Shown here in pieces: positions 1 through 6,892 of a stretch of 64,000 nucleotides of DNA. This DNA comes from Pseudacidovorax intermedius (lineage in GTDB: Bacteria; Pseudomonadota; Gammaproteobacteria; Burkholderiales; Burkholderiaceae_C), in NCBI RefSeq assembly GCF_003350475.1, contig NZ_QQAV01000009.1:62001-126000 (forward strand), read 5' to 3'. Both the position numbers and the translations under genes were made by a program. Positions within the stretch are counted from its first letter, which is position 1, and each line of letters starts with the position of its first letter. The notes below the pieces were generated by a model. That model searched no databases, was not told the DNA's origin, and saw nothing but the letters and a program-made list of their open reading frames with translations.

Positions 1-2
1 TG

Positions 3-569
3 CAGGGCAATCTTCGCTACACGTCGCGAACCGGTGGGCTCTACACCAGCAGGGGCCTGTCTGGGAGCCTCTCGCTGGAGCAGAGCCTTGCTGCGGGCTG
101 GCGAGTAGGCGCGACCCTGAGCCTCAATCAGGCGCGAACTGCTCTGGTTCGAACCCTGGCGGATACGGCCCAGGTCTATCGAAGCAACGAAAAGACGCTC
201 CAGCTCTACCTTCGATGGCAAGGGCAGAGTGGCCAGCCATTTGCACCGATCGGCGACCGGGCGGCGGGTGCAGGCAGTGGCGACATCGAAGGGCAGGTGT
301 TCCTGGATGCGAACCGTGACGGCATACAGCAGCCGGGTGAGGCCCTCGCAGCAGGTGTCGAAGTCGTGCTCGACGGGCGGTTCCGAACCGTCACTGATCG
401 CAACGGTCGCTTCGAATTCCGCTTGGTCGCAGTGGGTCGGCACCGGTTGAGCGTGACGCCCGAGAGCATCCCGCTTCCCTGGGTGGATTCTGGGTACGGC
501 GCAGGGGTCGAAGTCCCCCTGCGCGGTACGGGCTCGGTCACGCTTGCGCTTGTGCGAGGGACGCCATGA
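3..569 (+). CDS. Outer-membrane usher-like protein, C-terminal part (5' truncated)
   Basis: The reading frame is open from the left edge to the TGA at 567-569, so only the C-terminal ~188 residues are present. The first ~85 residues alternate polar and hydrophobic positions in short aromatic-ended stretches, as in the last strands of an outer-membrane beta-barrel. From about nucleotide 282 follows a compact domain with DANRDG and QPGE motifs, typical of SdrD-B/carboxypeptidase-regulatory-like Ig folds that some fimbrial ushers carry at the C-terminus. Pilin-like genes and a PapD-like chaperone downstream support an usher role. The assignment is inferred from context plus the visible domain; the N-terminal and plug domains lie outside the window. 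It could instead be a different barrel-type surface exporter. Confidence 0.55.
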   Translation, partial: QGNLRYTSRTGGLYTSRGLSGSLSLEQSLAAGWRVGATLSLNQARTALVRTLADTAQVYRSNEKTLQLYLRWQGQSGQPFAPIGDRAAGAGSGDIEGQVFLDANRDGIQQPGEALAAGVEVVLDGRFRTVTDRNGRFEFRLVAVGRHRLSVTPESIPLPWVDSGYGAGVEVPLRGTGSVTLALVRGTP

Positions 570-697
570 GTCCTCCGGCTGCGGCAGAGATGACAGCGAG
601 CGCTATACGACGCGGTGAGGACGCGACTCGCGAATTCCGCCGCACTTCCAAAAAAGAGTTTTTCAGCAGCCCGTACTTCAGAGAGGAACCACGATGA
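566..697 (+). CDS. Possible 43-aa ORF linking the usher and first pilin genes
   Basis: This small ORF starts at an ATG overlapping the usher stop (ATGA, 566-569). Its stop overlaps the ATG of the first pilin gene (ATGA, 694-697). The product would be 43 residues, basic, without signal peptide or membrane segment, and I recognise no family. Its 3' end contains the ribosome binding site (AGAGAGGA) of the next gene. Exact four-base overlaps on both sides fit translational coupling, in which ribosomes read through a short ORF to reach the pilin start. It may equally be chance, because the reading frame has no distinctive composition. Confidence 0.25.
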   Translation: MSPPAAAEMTASAIRRGEDATREFRRTSKKEFFSSPYFREEPR

Positions 698-1311
698 GAA
701 AACAGCACTTCTTCCAAAACCGTGTCGCAGCCGTTGCTTTGGCAGTTGGCGCACTCGCCAGCACCCCGGCGCTGGCCGAGTCCACCTATGGTTATGCGTC
801 GTCCGGCACCGGTACCGTCACTGCAAACGCACGGGTCAACCTGTCTGTCACCGTGCCCAAACTGCTGCTGCTGCGCGTGGGTAGCGCGAACACGGTAGTG
901 GACACGCTGTCCTGGACGTCGGGCTACAGCATTCCTGCGGCATCCACCGTGCCCACGACGGGCAACAACACGGCTGTGAACTGGGATGCCAATGCCCCGA
1001 CCGCGACGGCCGGCACGCAGCCAGGCGCACTCGCCGTGACCGCATGGACGAACGCAGGCAGTGGAACCATCAATTGCGCGGTTGCCGCCTGGAGCCCGGC
1101 CAGCGGTGGACCCCTCAACAGCAACTTCACGGTGAACTCCTCTGGTACCTTGCCTCACCCGGGTGCCAACCTGGGTGCCTGCCAGTCGACGACCTTCCCG
1201 AGCAATGCATTGGCCGCGAGCACTTGGACCTATGTGCTTGGCGGCACTCCGGCCAGCTGGTCCGCAGGCTCCTACACGGCCACCGTCACCTACACAGCCA
1301 CGGGAGTGTGA
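694..1311 (+). CDS. Secreted pilin-like protein 1 (LRVG family)
   Basis: The product has 205 residues with a Sec signal peptide ending ALA at about residue 28. The mature chain is Gly/Ser/Thr/Ala-rich and beta-strand-like. It has an LRVG motif at residues 60-63, two cysteines (in TINCAV and LGACQS) that could form a disulfide, and a C-terminal strand with AGSY followed by TVTYTA. That layout resembles spore-coat-U/Csu-type pilins, but I cannot place it in a named family. AGAGAGGA lies just upstream of the start. It is a close tandem paralogue of the next gene, whose ATG overlaps its stop. I infer a structural subunit of a chaperone-usher-like fibre. Confidence 0.6.
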   Translation: MRKQHFFQNRVAAVALAVGALASTPALAESTYGYASSGTGTVTANARVNLSVTVPKLLLLRVGSANTVVDTLSWTSGYSIPAASTVPTTGNNTAVNWDANAPTATAGTQPGALAVTAWTNAGSGTINCAVAAWSPASGGPLNSNFTVNSSGTLPHPGANLGACQSTTFPSNALAASTWTYVLGGTPASWSAGSYTATVTYTATGV

Positions 1312-1958
1312 TGACGCGGATCGACATTCAACTCCGCGCGCGTTCCAGCCAACTCTGGGCTAGAGGAGCGCTGGCGCTCGCGGTGGGGCTTCTGTCCGTC
1401 GTGTGTTTTGGCACACCGGCCCGGGCCGAGTCCACCTATGGCTACGCGTCCTCGGGCTCTGGCACCCTGACCGCCACCGGAAGGGTCAACCTGTCGGTGA
1501 CGGTCCCCAAGCTCATCCTTTTGCGGGTGGGGGCGGCCAACGCCACGCAGTCCAGCCTGACATGGGCGCCCACGTTTTCCATTCAGAACGGGCCGACCAG
1601 TCCGAACAATGGCAACAACACGGCGATCAACTGGAACGCTGCTGCACCGACCCTGGCGGTCGGTTCGCAGCCTTCCGCGCTGACAGTGGCTGCCTGGACC
1701 AACGCCGGCGTGGGCACACTCAGCTGCGCGGTCGGTGCATGGTCGGCAGCGGGAGGGCCGCCCAACTCCAGCTTCGCCGTATCCGGCTCGGGAACGCTCG
1801 CGCATCCCGGCGGCGATCTTGGTGCGTGTTCGTCATCCACCATCGCCAGCAACGTGCTCGCCAGCGGCAGCTGGACCTATACCCTCAACGGTACGCCGAC
1901 GAGCTGGACGGCAGGTGCGTACAGCGCGACGGTGACATACACGGCCTCCGGGGTATGA
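1311..1958 (+). CDS. Secreted pilin-like protein 2 (tandem paralogue)
   Basis: The product has 215 residues, with a signal peptide ending ARA at about residue 39. The mature protein begins with the same ESTYGYASSG stretch as the upstream gene and matches it along its length, so the pair arose by tandem duplication. LRVG is at residues 71-74. The cysteine pair (TLSCAV, LGACSS) and the C-terminal AGAY...VTYTA strand are conserved. The ATG shares four bases with the preceding stop (1309-1311), with GGGAG a few bases before, so translation is probably coupled. I infer a second major subunit or an antigenic variant of the first. Confidence 0.6.
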   Translation: MTRIDIQLRARSSQLWARGALALAVGLLSVVCFGTPARAESTYGYASSGSGTLTATGRVNLSVTVPKLILLRVGAANATQSSLTWAPTFSIQNGPTSPNNGNNTAINWNAAAPTLAVGSQPSALTVAAWTNAGVGTLSCAVGAWSAAGGPPNSSFAVSGSGTLAHPGGDLGACSSSTIASNVLASGSWTYTLNGTPTSWTAGAYSATVTYTASGV

Positions 1959-1989
1959 CCGCATTCGGGCGGTGCAGATCGTCTGACCG

Positions 1990-2604
1990 ATGGCGTATGC
2001 ACGTTTGAGAGGGCTGCGATGGCTGCTGGCCGGCGCCATTGCCGCCTCGTTCATCGACCCGGCGCAGGCCGTGATCCTGACGACCTACATCTCCGTCACC
2101 CAAGGCATCAGCCTGAGGGTTGGAGCGGCGGGCGCATCGATCGATCAGGTCGTCTTCGATGTGAGCGGCGCCGATGTCGCACCCAATCCTGGCGCCATTT
2201 CTGGCACCGGGGCTTCATCCGTCCTGATCACGGTGTCGGCCGACAAAACGGGCTACTTCTCGCCCAGTGCGGTCACGCTCACGGCGTCGTCCTCAGTGGG
2301 ACTGCAGTGCCTCACCGCGATCAGCTGTGGCAGTACGGTGATCCCTTTTTCGAGCATCAGCTGGGTGTCCTCCAACCTTGATACCGGCGCCAATGCCGGG
2401 AACGACATCCAGACCGGAAGTTTCAACGGTTCCACAAGCCAGCAACTGGCGCAGTTCAGCTTGCCGGGATTCCTCCAGACGCTGTTTTCGGGACCAAGCA
2501 GAACACAACTGAGCAACACCCTCAGCTTCACCTATGCAAACAGCACGCTGTATCCGGCAGGCAGCTACCAGGGGCGCGTGACGTTCACCGCCACCATGAA
2601 CTGA
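1990..2604 (+). CDS. Secreted pilin-like protein 3 (diverged LRVG paralogue)
   Basis: The product has 204 residues with a signal peptide ending AQA at about residue 27. It keeps the two hallmark segments of the pilin-like proteins in this locus: LRVG at residues 42-45 and a C-terminal strand with AGSY and VTFTA. The middle is different and richer in Ser/Thr. Two cysteines (LQCL, ISCG) lie close together. It follows the previous gene by 31 bases and has no strong ribosome binding site. I infer a minor or adaptor subunit; the family is not recognised. Confidence 0.5.
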   Translation: MAYARLRGLRWLLAGAIAASFIDPAQAVILTTYISVTQGISLRVGAAGASIDQVVFDVSGADVAPNPGAISGTGASSVLITVSADKTGYFSPSAVTLTASSSVGLQCLTAISCGSTVIPFSSISWVSSNLDTGANAGNDIQTGSFNGSTSQQLAQFSLPGFLQTLFSGPSRTQLSNTLSFTYANSTLYPAGSYQGRVTFTATMN

Positions 2605-2634
2605 TCACGTGGGTGCCTCGCGCCATCGCTTGTC

Positions 2635-3168
2635 ATGATCGATTTGCCGCCCGCAGCCCGATACGGGCAGCGCTTCCGGAGCTTGCTGAGCCTCAGGCTC
2701 ACGCGTGCAATCGTCCTGCTCCTCACGCTGCACGCTGCGGGTGTCGCGCATGCACAGCGGCTGGACGACTCGGCGTCGCCCCGCGCGCGAATTCCGGCGA
2801 GCGTGGACACGGCATCGATCCAAGCGGGATCGCCGTATGTCTCGGCGATGTTCCGGGGCGTCGAATACCGCCTGGCGACCGCCCCCTACGCTGGGAAGCG
2901 AGCACGCATCTATCTCGTGGTGCCGTCCCTGGTGCCAGGCTTGAGGTCGCCTGCGGGGCTCAGGGTGGAATGGTCGGGCAGCGATGCACTTGCGCCTGGA
3001 TCGGCAATGGCAGGTGAGCAGCGGTTGGTCTGGACCGGTGTCGTGCCGGGGCCGTGGATCACCGAACGGCTTGATCTCCGGCTTCAACTGGATCTTCGCG
3101 AGTGGCGTCCTGCCTCAACGCGTGGACTGGATCTTGAAACCTACTTTTTTATCGAGGTGTTGCCGTGA
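2635..3168 (+). CDS. Secreted 177-aa protein of unknown function in the pilin locus
   Basis: The product has 177 residues. The hydrophobic stretch around residues 23-40, ending AHA, reads as a signal peptide after a basic N-terminus. The mature part is rich in beta-type segments and has no cysteine, no LRVG motif and no pilin-like C-terminal strand, so it is not another subunit of the same kind. Its TGA overlaps the GTG start of the chaperone gene (GTGA, 3165-3168), so the two are probably co-translated. A tip, anchor or accessory periplasmic role is possible, but I do not recognise the family. Confidence 0.45.
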   Translation: MIDLPPAARYGQRFRSLLSLRLTRAIVLLLTLHAAGVAHAQRLDDSASPRARIPASVDTASIQAGSPYVSAMFRGVEYRLATAPYAGKRARIYLVVPSLVPGLRSPAGLRVEWSGSDALAPGSAMAGEQRLVWTGVVPGPWITERLDLRLQLDLREWRPASTRGLDLETYFFIEVLP

Positions 3169-4025
3169 AGAGCGACCAGAGTCGAGGACGCATGAACAAG
3201 GTTATCCAACGTTTGAAGGGATGCGTCACCCGCGTGTGTTTCGTCATGGCCGCGGCGCTCGTTCCCTGCGCGGTCCTGGCGGCCCCCTTCGAAGTGGGCG
3301 TGGCCCCGTCCCGTTATGAACTGAGCGCTGCTGCCGGTAGTCGCGTGGGCCAGGTCCTTGACGTGCAGAACATGGGCAGCTCCGCGGTCGAGCTTTCCGT
3401 GCGTACCCTTGACTGGACCTACTCCCCGGAGGGACAGATCGGCTATCACGATGAGCTGCTGCCTGGCAGTTGCCGGCCCTGGGTCACGCTGGAGCGGCGA
3501 TCCCTCAAGCTCGGGCCGCAGGAAAGGCGGGCCATGCGCTTTCAAGTGGAGGTTCCCTCCGGCGCTGAGAGACAAGAGTGCCGCTTCATGGTCGTCATCG
3601 AAGGTGTGGAGCCTGCCTATCAGGCGTTGGTGCGCGAGCGCGGCATGGCATTGCAATTGCCGGTGAGCGGCCGGATTGCAGTCGCGGTCTACGTCGCCGT
3701 GGGCGGCGCAGCGCCCAAGCTCGTGCTCCAGGACGCGGTGGTGCGGGAGCATCAAGGCCGGCGACAGCCGGTGATTGTGGTGCGCAACGAGGGTGACGCC
3801 CATGGTCGTCTGAGCGGAGCGTTGGACGTGCGTGCGACGGATGGGCGCCAACAGGAATGGACGCCAGAAAGTACGCCCATCATGCCGGGCCAGACCCGCC
3901 AGTTGCCGCTGTCGCCGCGGGCCGACGAAGGCGTGATGCCGGAGACATTGAGCTTGCCGGTCAAGGCGTCGGGCCTCCTGGATTGGGAAGATGGCAGCTT
4001 CCGGGTGGAGGCAGAGTTCCGGTGA
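3165..4025 (+). CDS. PapD-like periplasmic pilus chaperone
   Basis: The product has 286 residues with a signal peptide ending VLA. The mature start (FEVGVAPSRYEL) and the following strand pattern fit the N-terminal Ig domain of fimbrial chaperones; the arginine there may be the subunit-anchoring residue. The first domain runs to about residue 160 and has cysteines in GSCRPW and QECRF. A second beta domain follows. Such chaperones complete the fold of pilins in the periplasm and pass them to the usher. I chose the GTG at 3165 because GAGG precedes it; an ATG at 3192 would give a shorter signal sequence. It sits between pilin-like genes. Confidence 0.65.
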   Translation: MKSDQSRGRMNKVIQRLKGCVTRVCFVMAAALVPCAVLAAPFEVGVAPSRYELSAAAGSRVGQVLDVQNMGSSAVELSVRTLDWTYSPEGQIGYHDELLPGSCRPWVTLERRSLKLGPQERRAMRFQVEVPSGAERQECRFMVVIEGVEPAYQALVRERGMALQLPVSGRIAVAVYVAVGGAAPKLVLQDAVVREHQGRRQPVIVVRNEGDAHGRLSGALDVRATDGRQQEWTPESTPIMPGQTRQLPLSPRADEGVMPETLSLPVKASGLLDWEDGSFRVEAEFR

Positions 4026-4642
4026 CGCAGGGCGCGCGTCGCGCCGCCGCGCTATGGGGCCTTGCGGTTCTGACACTTCCGACCCCGTCTTTCGCGGAGC
4101 AGGTCAGTGACACCAATAGCCCCTACACGGTATCCGCCCGTCTGGACTTCCGCATCAACATCGGGAAATACATGTACCTGCGCGTCGGCCCACCTGGTGC
4201 TGGTTTAGCGACCGTGGGCTTCAATGTGGGTGCCGTGCTACCCGGTGCGCCCACGGTCGCCACAAACGGAAATTCACAGGCCGTTCCTTGGACCGCCGCC
4301 GCACCCACTTTCACCGTCAGCCCCAGCAACAACGTGCTCGCAGTCGAAGTCGGGAGCAACGCGGGCACGGTGAGTCTTCAGGCCACGGTTCTTTCGCCAC
4401 TTGCAGCCGGCAGCGCGGTGATTCCCATGGGAAGCGTCACGGTGAGTTCCGACAACGGCGGACTGCCGGCGCCAGCAATACCGGCCGCTGGCACCGGTGC
4501 CGCCGTCACCGTTTCCGGGACAGCCTTCGGCAACCTGGTGACTCAGCGTTCTGCCAACTGGACGTTCGGCCTCAATGCGGGCCCCTCGATTCGCGCCGGC
4601 TCATACAGCGGGCAGGTTGGCTTCACGGCAGTGGCGCCTTGA
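4022..4642 (+). CDS. Secreted pilin-like protein 4 (cysteine-free LRVG paralogue)
   Basis: Starting at the GTG that overlaps the chaperone stop (GTGA, 4022-4025), the product has 206 residues with a signal peptide ending SFA at about residue 25. It carries LRVG at residues 53-56 and the C-terminal strand AGSY with VGFTA, as in the other three pilin-like proteins. It has no cysteine, and its middle is Pro/Ala/Gly-rich. Being last in the operon and most diverged, it may be a terminal or anchoring subunit; that is inference. It ends 30 bases before the convergent transporter gene. Confidence 0.5.
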   Translation: MTQGARRAAALWGLAVLTLPTPSFAEQVSDTNSPYTVSARLDFRINIGKYMYLRVGPPGAGLATVGFNVGAVLPGAPTVATNGNSQAVPWTAAAPTFTVSPSNNVLAVEVGSNAGTVSLQATVLSPLAAGSAVIPMGSVTVSSDNGGLPAPAIPAAGTGAAVTVSGTAFGNLVTQRSANWTFGLNAGPSIRAGSYSGQVGFTAVAP

Positions 4643-4672
4643 GCGACCGATGCAGCGCGCGCGATCCGCGCC

Positions 4673-5488
4673 TCACGCGGACAGTCCCTTCCAGAGCATG
4701 TACACCGCCAGCACGTACAGCACACTGGCGAAGACACGCTTGAGCTTCTTGACCGGCAGTGCGTGGGCCGCCCGTGCGCCCAACGGTGCCATGAGCACGC
4801 TGCACAGTGCCACGACCACCAGCGCCGGCAGCCAGATGTAGCCGAAGGCGCCCTGCGGCAGTCCCTGCACCGACCAGCCGCTGGCGATGTAGCCCGCCAC
4901 ATTGGCCACCGCGATCGGAAAACCCAGCGCCGCGCTGGTGGCCACGGCCGCGTGGATCGGCACGTTGCACCAGGTCATGAAAGGCACGCTGATGAAGCCG
5001 CCGCCCGCGCCGACCAGGCCGGAGATGAAGCCGATGACGCCGCCCGCGGCGAACTGGCCGCCCGTGCCCGGCATCTGCCGGCTCGGCGCGGGCTTCTTGT
5101 CGAGAAACATCTGCGTGGCCGAGAAGCCCACGAAGAGCGCGAAGAAGATGGCCAGCACCGAGCCCTTGAGCAGCGCGAACACACCGAGGCTGCCCACCAG
5201 GCTGCCGATGACGATGCCGGGCGCCAGGTGCCGCACGATGTCCCATCGCACGGCGCCGCGCTTGTGGTGCGCGCGCACGCTGCTGATGGAGGTGAACATG
5301 ATGGTCGCCATCGAGGTGGCGATGGCCATCTTGACCGCCAGGTCGGCCGAGGCGCCGCGCGTGCTCATGATGTAGGTGAGGAAGGGCACCATCAGCATGC
5401 CGCCGCCGATGCCCAGCAGGCCGGCCAGGAAGCCGGCGCCCAGCCCGAGCAGGCCGAGCTCGACGATCAGCAGGGGTTCGATGCCCAT
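4673..5488 (-). CDS. TauE/SafE family anion (sulfite/sulfonate) exporter
   Basis: The product is a 271-residue inner-membrane protein with about eight hydrophobic segments. It has the glycine-rich repeat pair typical of TauE/SafE: LLGIGGGMLMVP near the N-terminus and LVGAGGGFISVP in the second half. Family members export sulfite or small organic sulfonates, or import related anions; the substrate cannot be read from sequence. The length is normal. The start is preceded by GGAGACTCCCTC. It converges with the pilin locus and lies downstream of the 6S RNA gene on the same strand. Confidence 0.85.
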   Translation of the reverse strand: MGIEPLLIVELGLLGLGAGFLAGLLGIGGGMLMVPFLTYIMSTRGASADLAVKMAIATSMATIMFTSISSVRAHHKRGAVRWDIVRHLAPGIVIGSLVGSLGVFALLKGSVLAIFFALFVGFSATQMFLDKKPAPSRQMPGTGGQFAAGGVIGFISGLVGAGGGFISVPFMTWCNVPIHAAVATSAALGFPIAVANVAGYIASGWSVQGLPQGAFGYIWLPALVVVALCSVLMAPLGARAAHALPVKKLKRVFASVLYVLAVYMLWKGLSA

Positions 5489-5560
5489 GAGGGAGTCTCC
5501 GTCGTATTTTTATCCGCGCGGTGCGGCGCCCGCGTATGTGCGGGGCGTGGCACACATGAC

Positions 5561-5583
5561 AACGGCCCCGTGAAGGGGCCGTT
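5561..5583 (-). terminator. Hairpin at the 3' end of the 6S RNA gene
   Basis: A perfect inverted repeat AACGGCCCC / GGGGCCGTT with a five-base loop lies directly after the mature 6S RNA sequence on the - strand. The following bases (GTCATG) are only weakly T-rich, so termination may be partial or helped by Rho. It also separates the RNA gene from the transporter gene downstream. Confidence 0.55.
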
Positions 5584-5589
5584 GAAGGA

Positions 5590-5745
5590 AGAGGTGTCTG
5601 CGAATGCCACCGGACCGTCATCCTGAACGCAGGGTTCAGGTGGGCGAGGGCAGCAAGGCATTGGGTTCATCTGACGCGAGATGATCACGCTTGCCAGGCG
5701 ATGTACCAAGCCCGGGCTCCATAGAGCATTGGTTCAAGGAAATAT
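5590..5745 (-). ncRNA. ssrS: 6S RNA
   Basis: Read on the - strand, the sequence begins ATTTCCTTGAACC and ends with a segment closely resembling the E. coli 6S 3' half. A CCTGAAC...GTTCAGG hairpin (matching the E. coli CCTTGAACC...GGTTCAAGG hairpin) is followed by a GGTGGCATTCGCAG-like closing strand that can pair with CAATGC near the 5' end. 6S RNA binds RNA polymerase-sigma70 by mimicking an open promoter. Position directly downstream of zapA is a classic proteobacterial arrangement. A possible promoter on the - strand has TAGAAT at 5774-5779, giving a short 5' leader to be processed. The ends are approximate. This feature fills most of the 390-base stretch between the transporter gene and zapA; I see nothing else in the remainder. 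Confidence 0.75.
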
Positions 5746-5878
5746 AAAGCCCGGCGGCATCGCAGACGAGTTCATTCTATGCCTCGGCCGCGGCGTGTCT
5801 GCAGTGTCCCGTGTGCCGTGTTGGCCTTGTCGCGCGCGGCTTGCAAGGCGGCGCAAGACGTGCGTAAAAGGCGTAGTG

Positions 5879-6196
5879 CTACAGCAGTAACCCATCACCG
5901 GCCAGGGCCTGGTCGAGGCGGCGGATGAGATGGGCCGCGCGCTCCGGATCGCCATCCGCCATCGCAGTCGGTGCGGGTGTAGGCGCAGGTGCCGATTCGC
6001 GCTGGATCAGGTCGTACGCCAGATTGAGCGCGGCCAGGACGGCGATGCGCTCGCGCGCTTTCACCTTGCCTGCGTCGCGGATGCTGCACATGGCCGCGTC
6101 CACCCGTGCCACGGCCTCGCGCAGGGCGTCCTCGCCATCGTCGGGGCTGGCCAGCAGGTAGCTCTGGCCCATGATCCGGACTTCGATCTGATTCAT
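5879..6196 (-). CDS. zapA: Cell division protein ZapA
   Basis: The product has 105 residues. The N-terminus MNQIEVRIMGQSYLL and the following charged helix match ZapA, a cytosolic FtsZ-bundling protein that stabilises the division ring. The C-terminal half is a predicted coiled coil interrupted by a Pro/Ala-rich stretch. Length is usual for the family. Its ATG overlaps the stop of the upstream coiled-coil gene, so the two are probably co-translated, and the 6S RNA follows downstream as in many proteobacteria. Confidence 0.9.
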   Translation of the reverse strand: MNQIEVRIMGQSYLLASPDDGEDALREAVARVDAAMCSIRDAGKVKARERIAVLAALNLAYDLIQRESAPAPTPAPTAMADGDPERAAHLIRRLDQALAGDGLLL

Positions 6197-6438
6197 GGCG
6201 CGGCGGAGGTGGATGTGGATGCGTCGGCGTCGGAGGTCGGCTCGGCCGGCAGCCGTTCCAGCATGGCGTCGATGCGGGTGCGGGCCGTCGTCAGCCGGGC
6301 CCGCAGCGCGTCGCGCTCGCGGGTGAGTGCATCGACCTGCTGCACAAGCAGCGCGTTGGTGCGCCGCATTTCCTCGTGGCGGACGAGCAGCCGTTCCACG
6401 CGCTCGGCGATCTGATCGATGGGGCTCGGTGCAGACAT
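6193..6438 (-). CDS. Short coiled-coil protein of the zapA operon (ZapB/TIGR02449-like)
   Basis: The product has 81 residues, almost entirely one amphipathic helix with heptad leucines (about residues 7-63), then a Thr/Ser/Ala-rich tail. It resembles the small coiled-coil proteins encoded next to zapA in beta- and gammaproteobacteria and is likely a division-associated partner; a direct ZapB role is inferred. I placed the start at the ATG at 6438 because a TACAAT -10 box ends eight bases before it, so any longer ORF could not be transcribed from that promoter. No ribosome binding site precedes the ATG, so the mRNA may be leaderless. Confidence 0.7.
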   Translation of the reverse strand: MSAPSPIDQIAERVERLLVRHEEMRRTNALLVQQVDALTRERDALRARLTTARTRIDAMLERLPAEPTSDADASTSTSAAP

Positions 6439-6446
6439 GGTCGGCG

Positions 6447-6482
6447 ATTGTAGGGGCCGGCCTGTCGGCGTCTGCCTACAAT
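6447..6482. promoter_or_regulatory. Divergent promoter pair with mirrored TACAAT -10 boxes
   Basis: ATTGTAGG (6447-6454) and CCTACAAT (6475-6482) form an inverted repeat. On the + strand TACAAT (6477-6482) would start transcription near 6489, just before the cobalamin riboswitch. On the - strand TACAAT (complement of 6447-6452) would start near 6440, next to the coiled-coil gene start. A GCAGAC hexamer lies 17 bases upstream of the - strand box; no good -35 is visible for the + strand. Confidence 0.5.
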
Positions 6483-6493
6483 GCGCGCCGTTG

Positions 6494-6782
6494 TTGGTGC
6501 TCGCGGCGCGGTTCGCGCGTCGCAGTTCAACGGGAAGCAGGAGCCCGCGCGCATGCCAGCGCGCAAGGCCGGCACCGGGATCGAACCCTTCCGCCCCAGG
6601 GCAGGAAGCAGGCTCGGACCCGGCGCCGGCCACCGGCAAGCCTGCGCTGCCCCCGCAACGGTGAAGCAGCCGGCGCATGTGTTCACGCACGCGCCACGTC
6701 GTCCAAGCAAGCCACTGGAGATCGTCGACACGCGATCCCTGGGAAGGCGGCCGGCGCGCGCTGCCAGCCCGGATACCGGCCA
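6494..6782 (+). promoter_or_regulatory. Cobalamin riboswitch (AdoCbl type)
   Basis: The leader contains the conserved core of cobalamin riboswitches in order: GCTGCCCCCGCAACGGT (6646-6662), AAGCCACTGG (about 6710), GGGAAGGCGG (about 6741) and the B12 box AGCCCGGATACCGGCC (6766-6781). It precedes btuB, a standard target. Binding of adenosylcobalamin normally represses the downstream genes. The 5' half, between the GGGAAGCAGG segment (about 6531) and the core, carries a GC-rich insert longer than in compact riboswitches. The 5' boundary is approximate. Confidence 0.9.
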
Positions 6783-6790
6783 ACACAGGC

Positions 6791-6825
6791 GGCTGCCGCG
6801 CGACCTCCACGAGAGCGCGGCAGCC
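6791..6825 (+). promoter_or_regulatory. Hairpin downstream of the riboswitch, likely expression platform
   Basis: A perfect 11-bp inverted repeat, GGCTGCCGCGC / GCGCGGCAGCC with a 13-base loop, lies nine bases after the B12 box and 67 bases before the btuB ATG. No T-run follows, so it is not a classical terminator. It may mask or expose the translation start region or serve Rho-dependent control. The rest of the 454-base stretch between the divergent genes is leader sequence. Confidence 0.45.
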
Positions 6826-6892
6826 ATGACGTCCCATCGCCGGCGGGGAGGCCGGCCAGGGACATGCTTCACGGAGCTTCGGCTTCCACACC

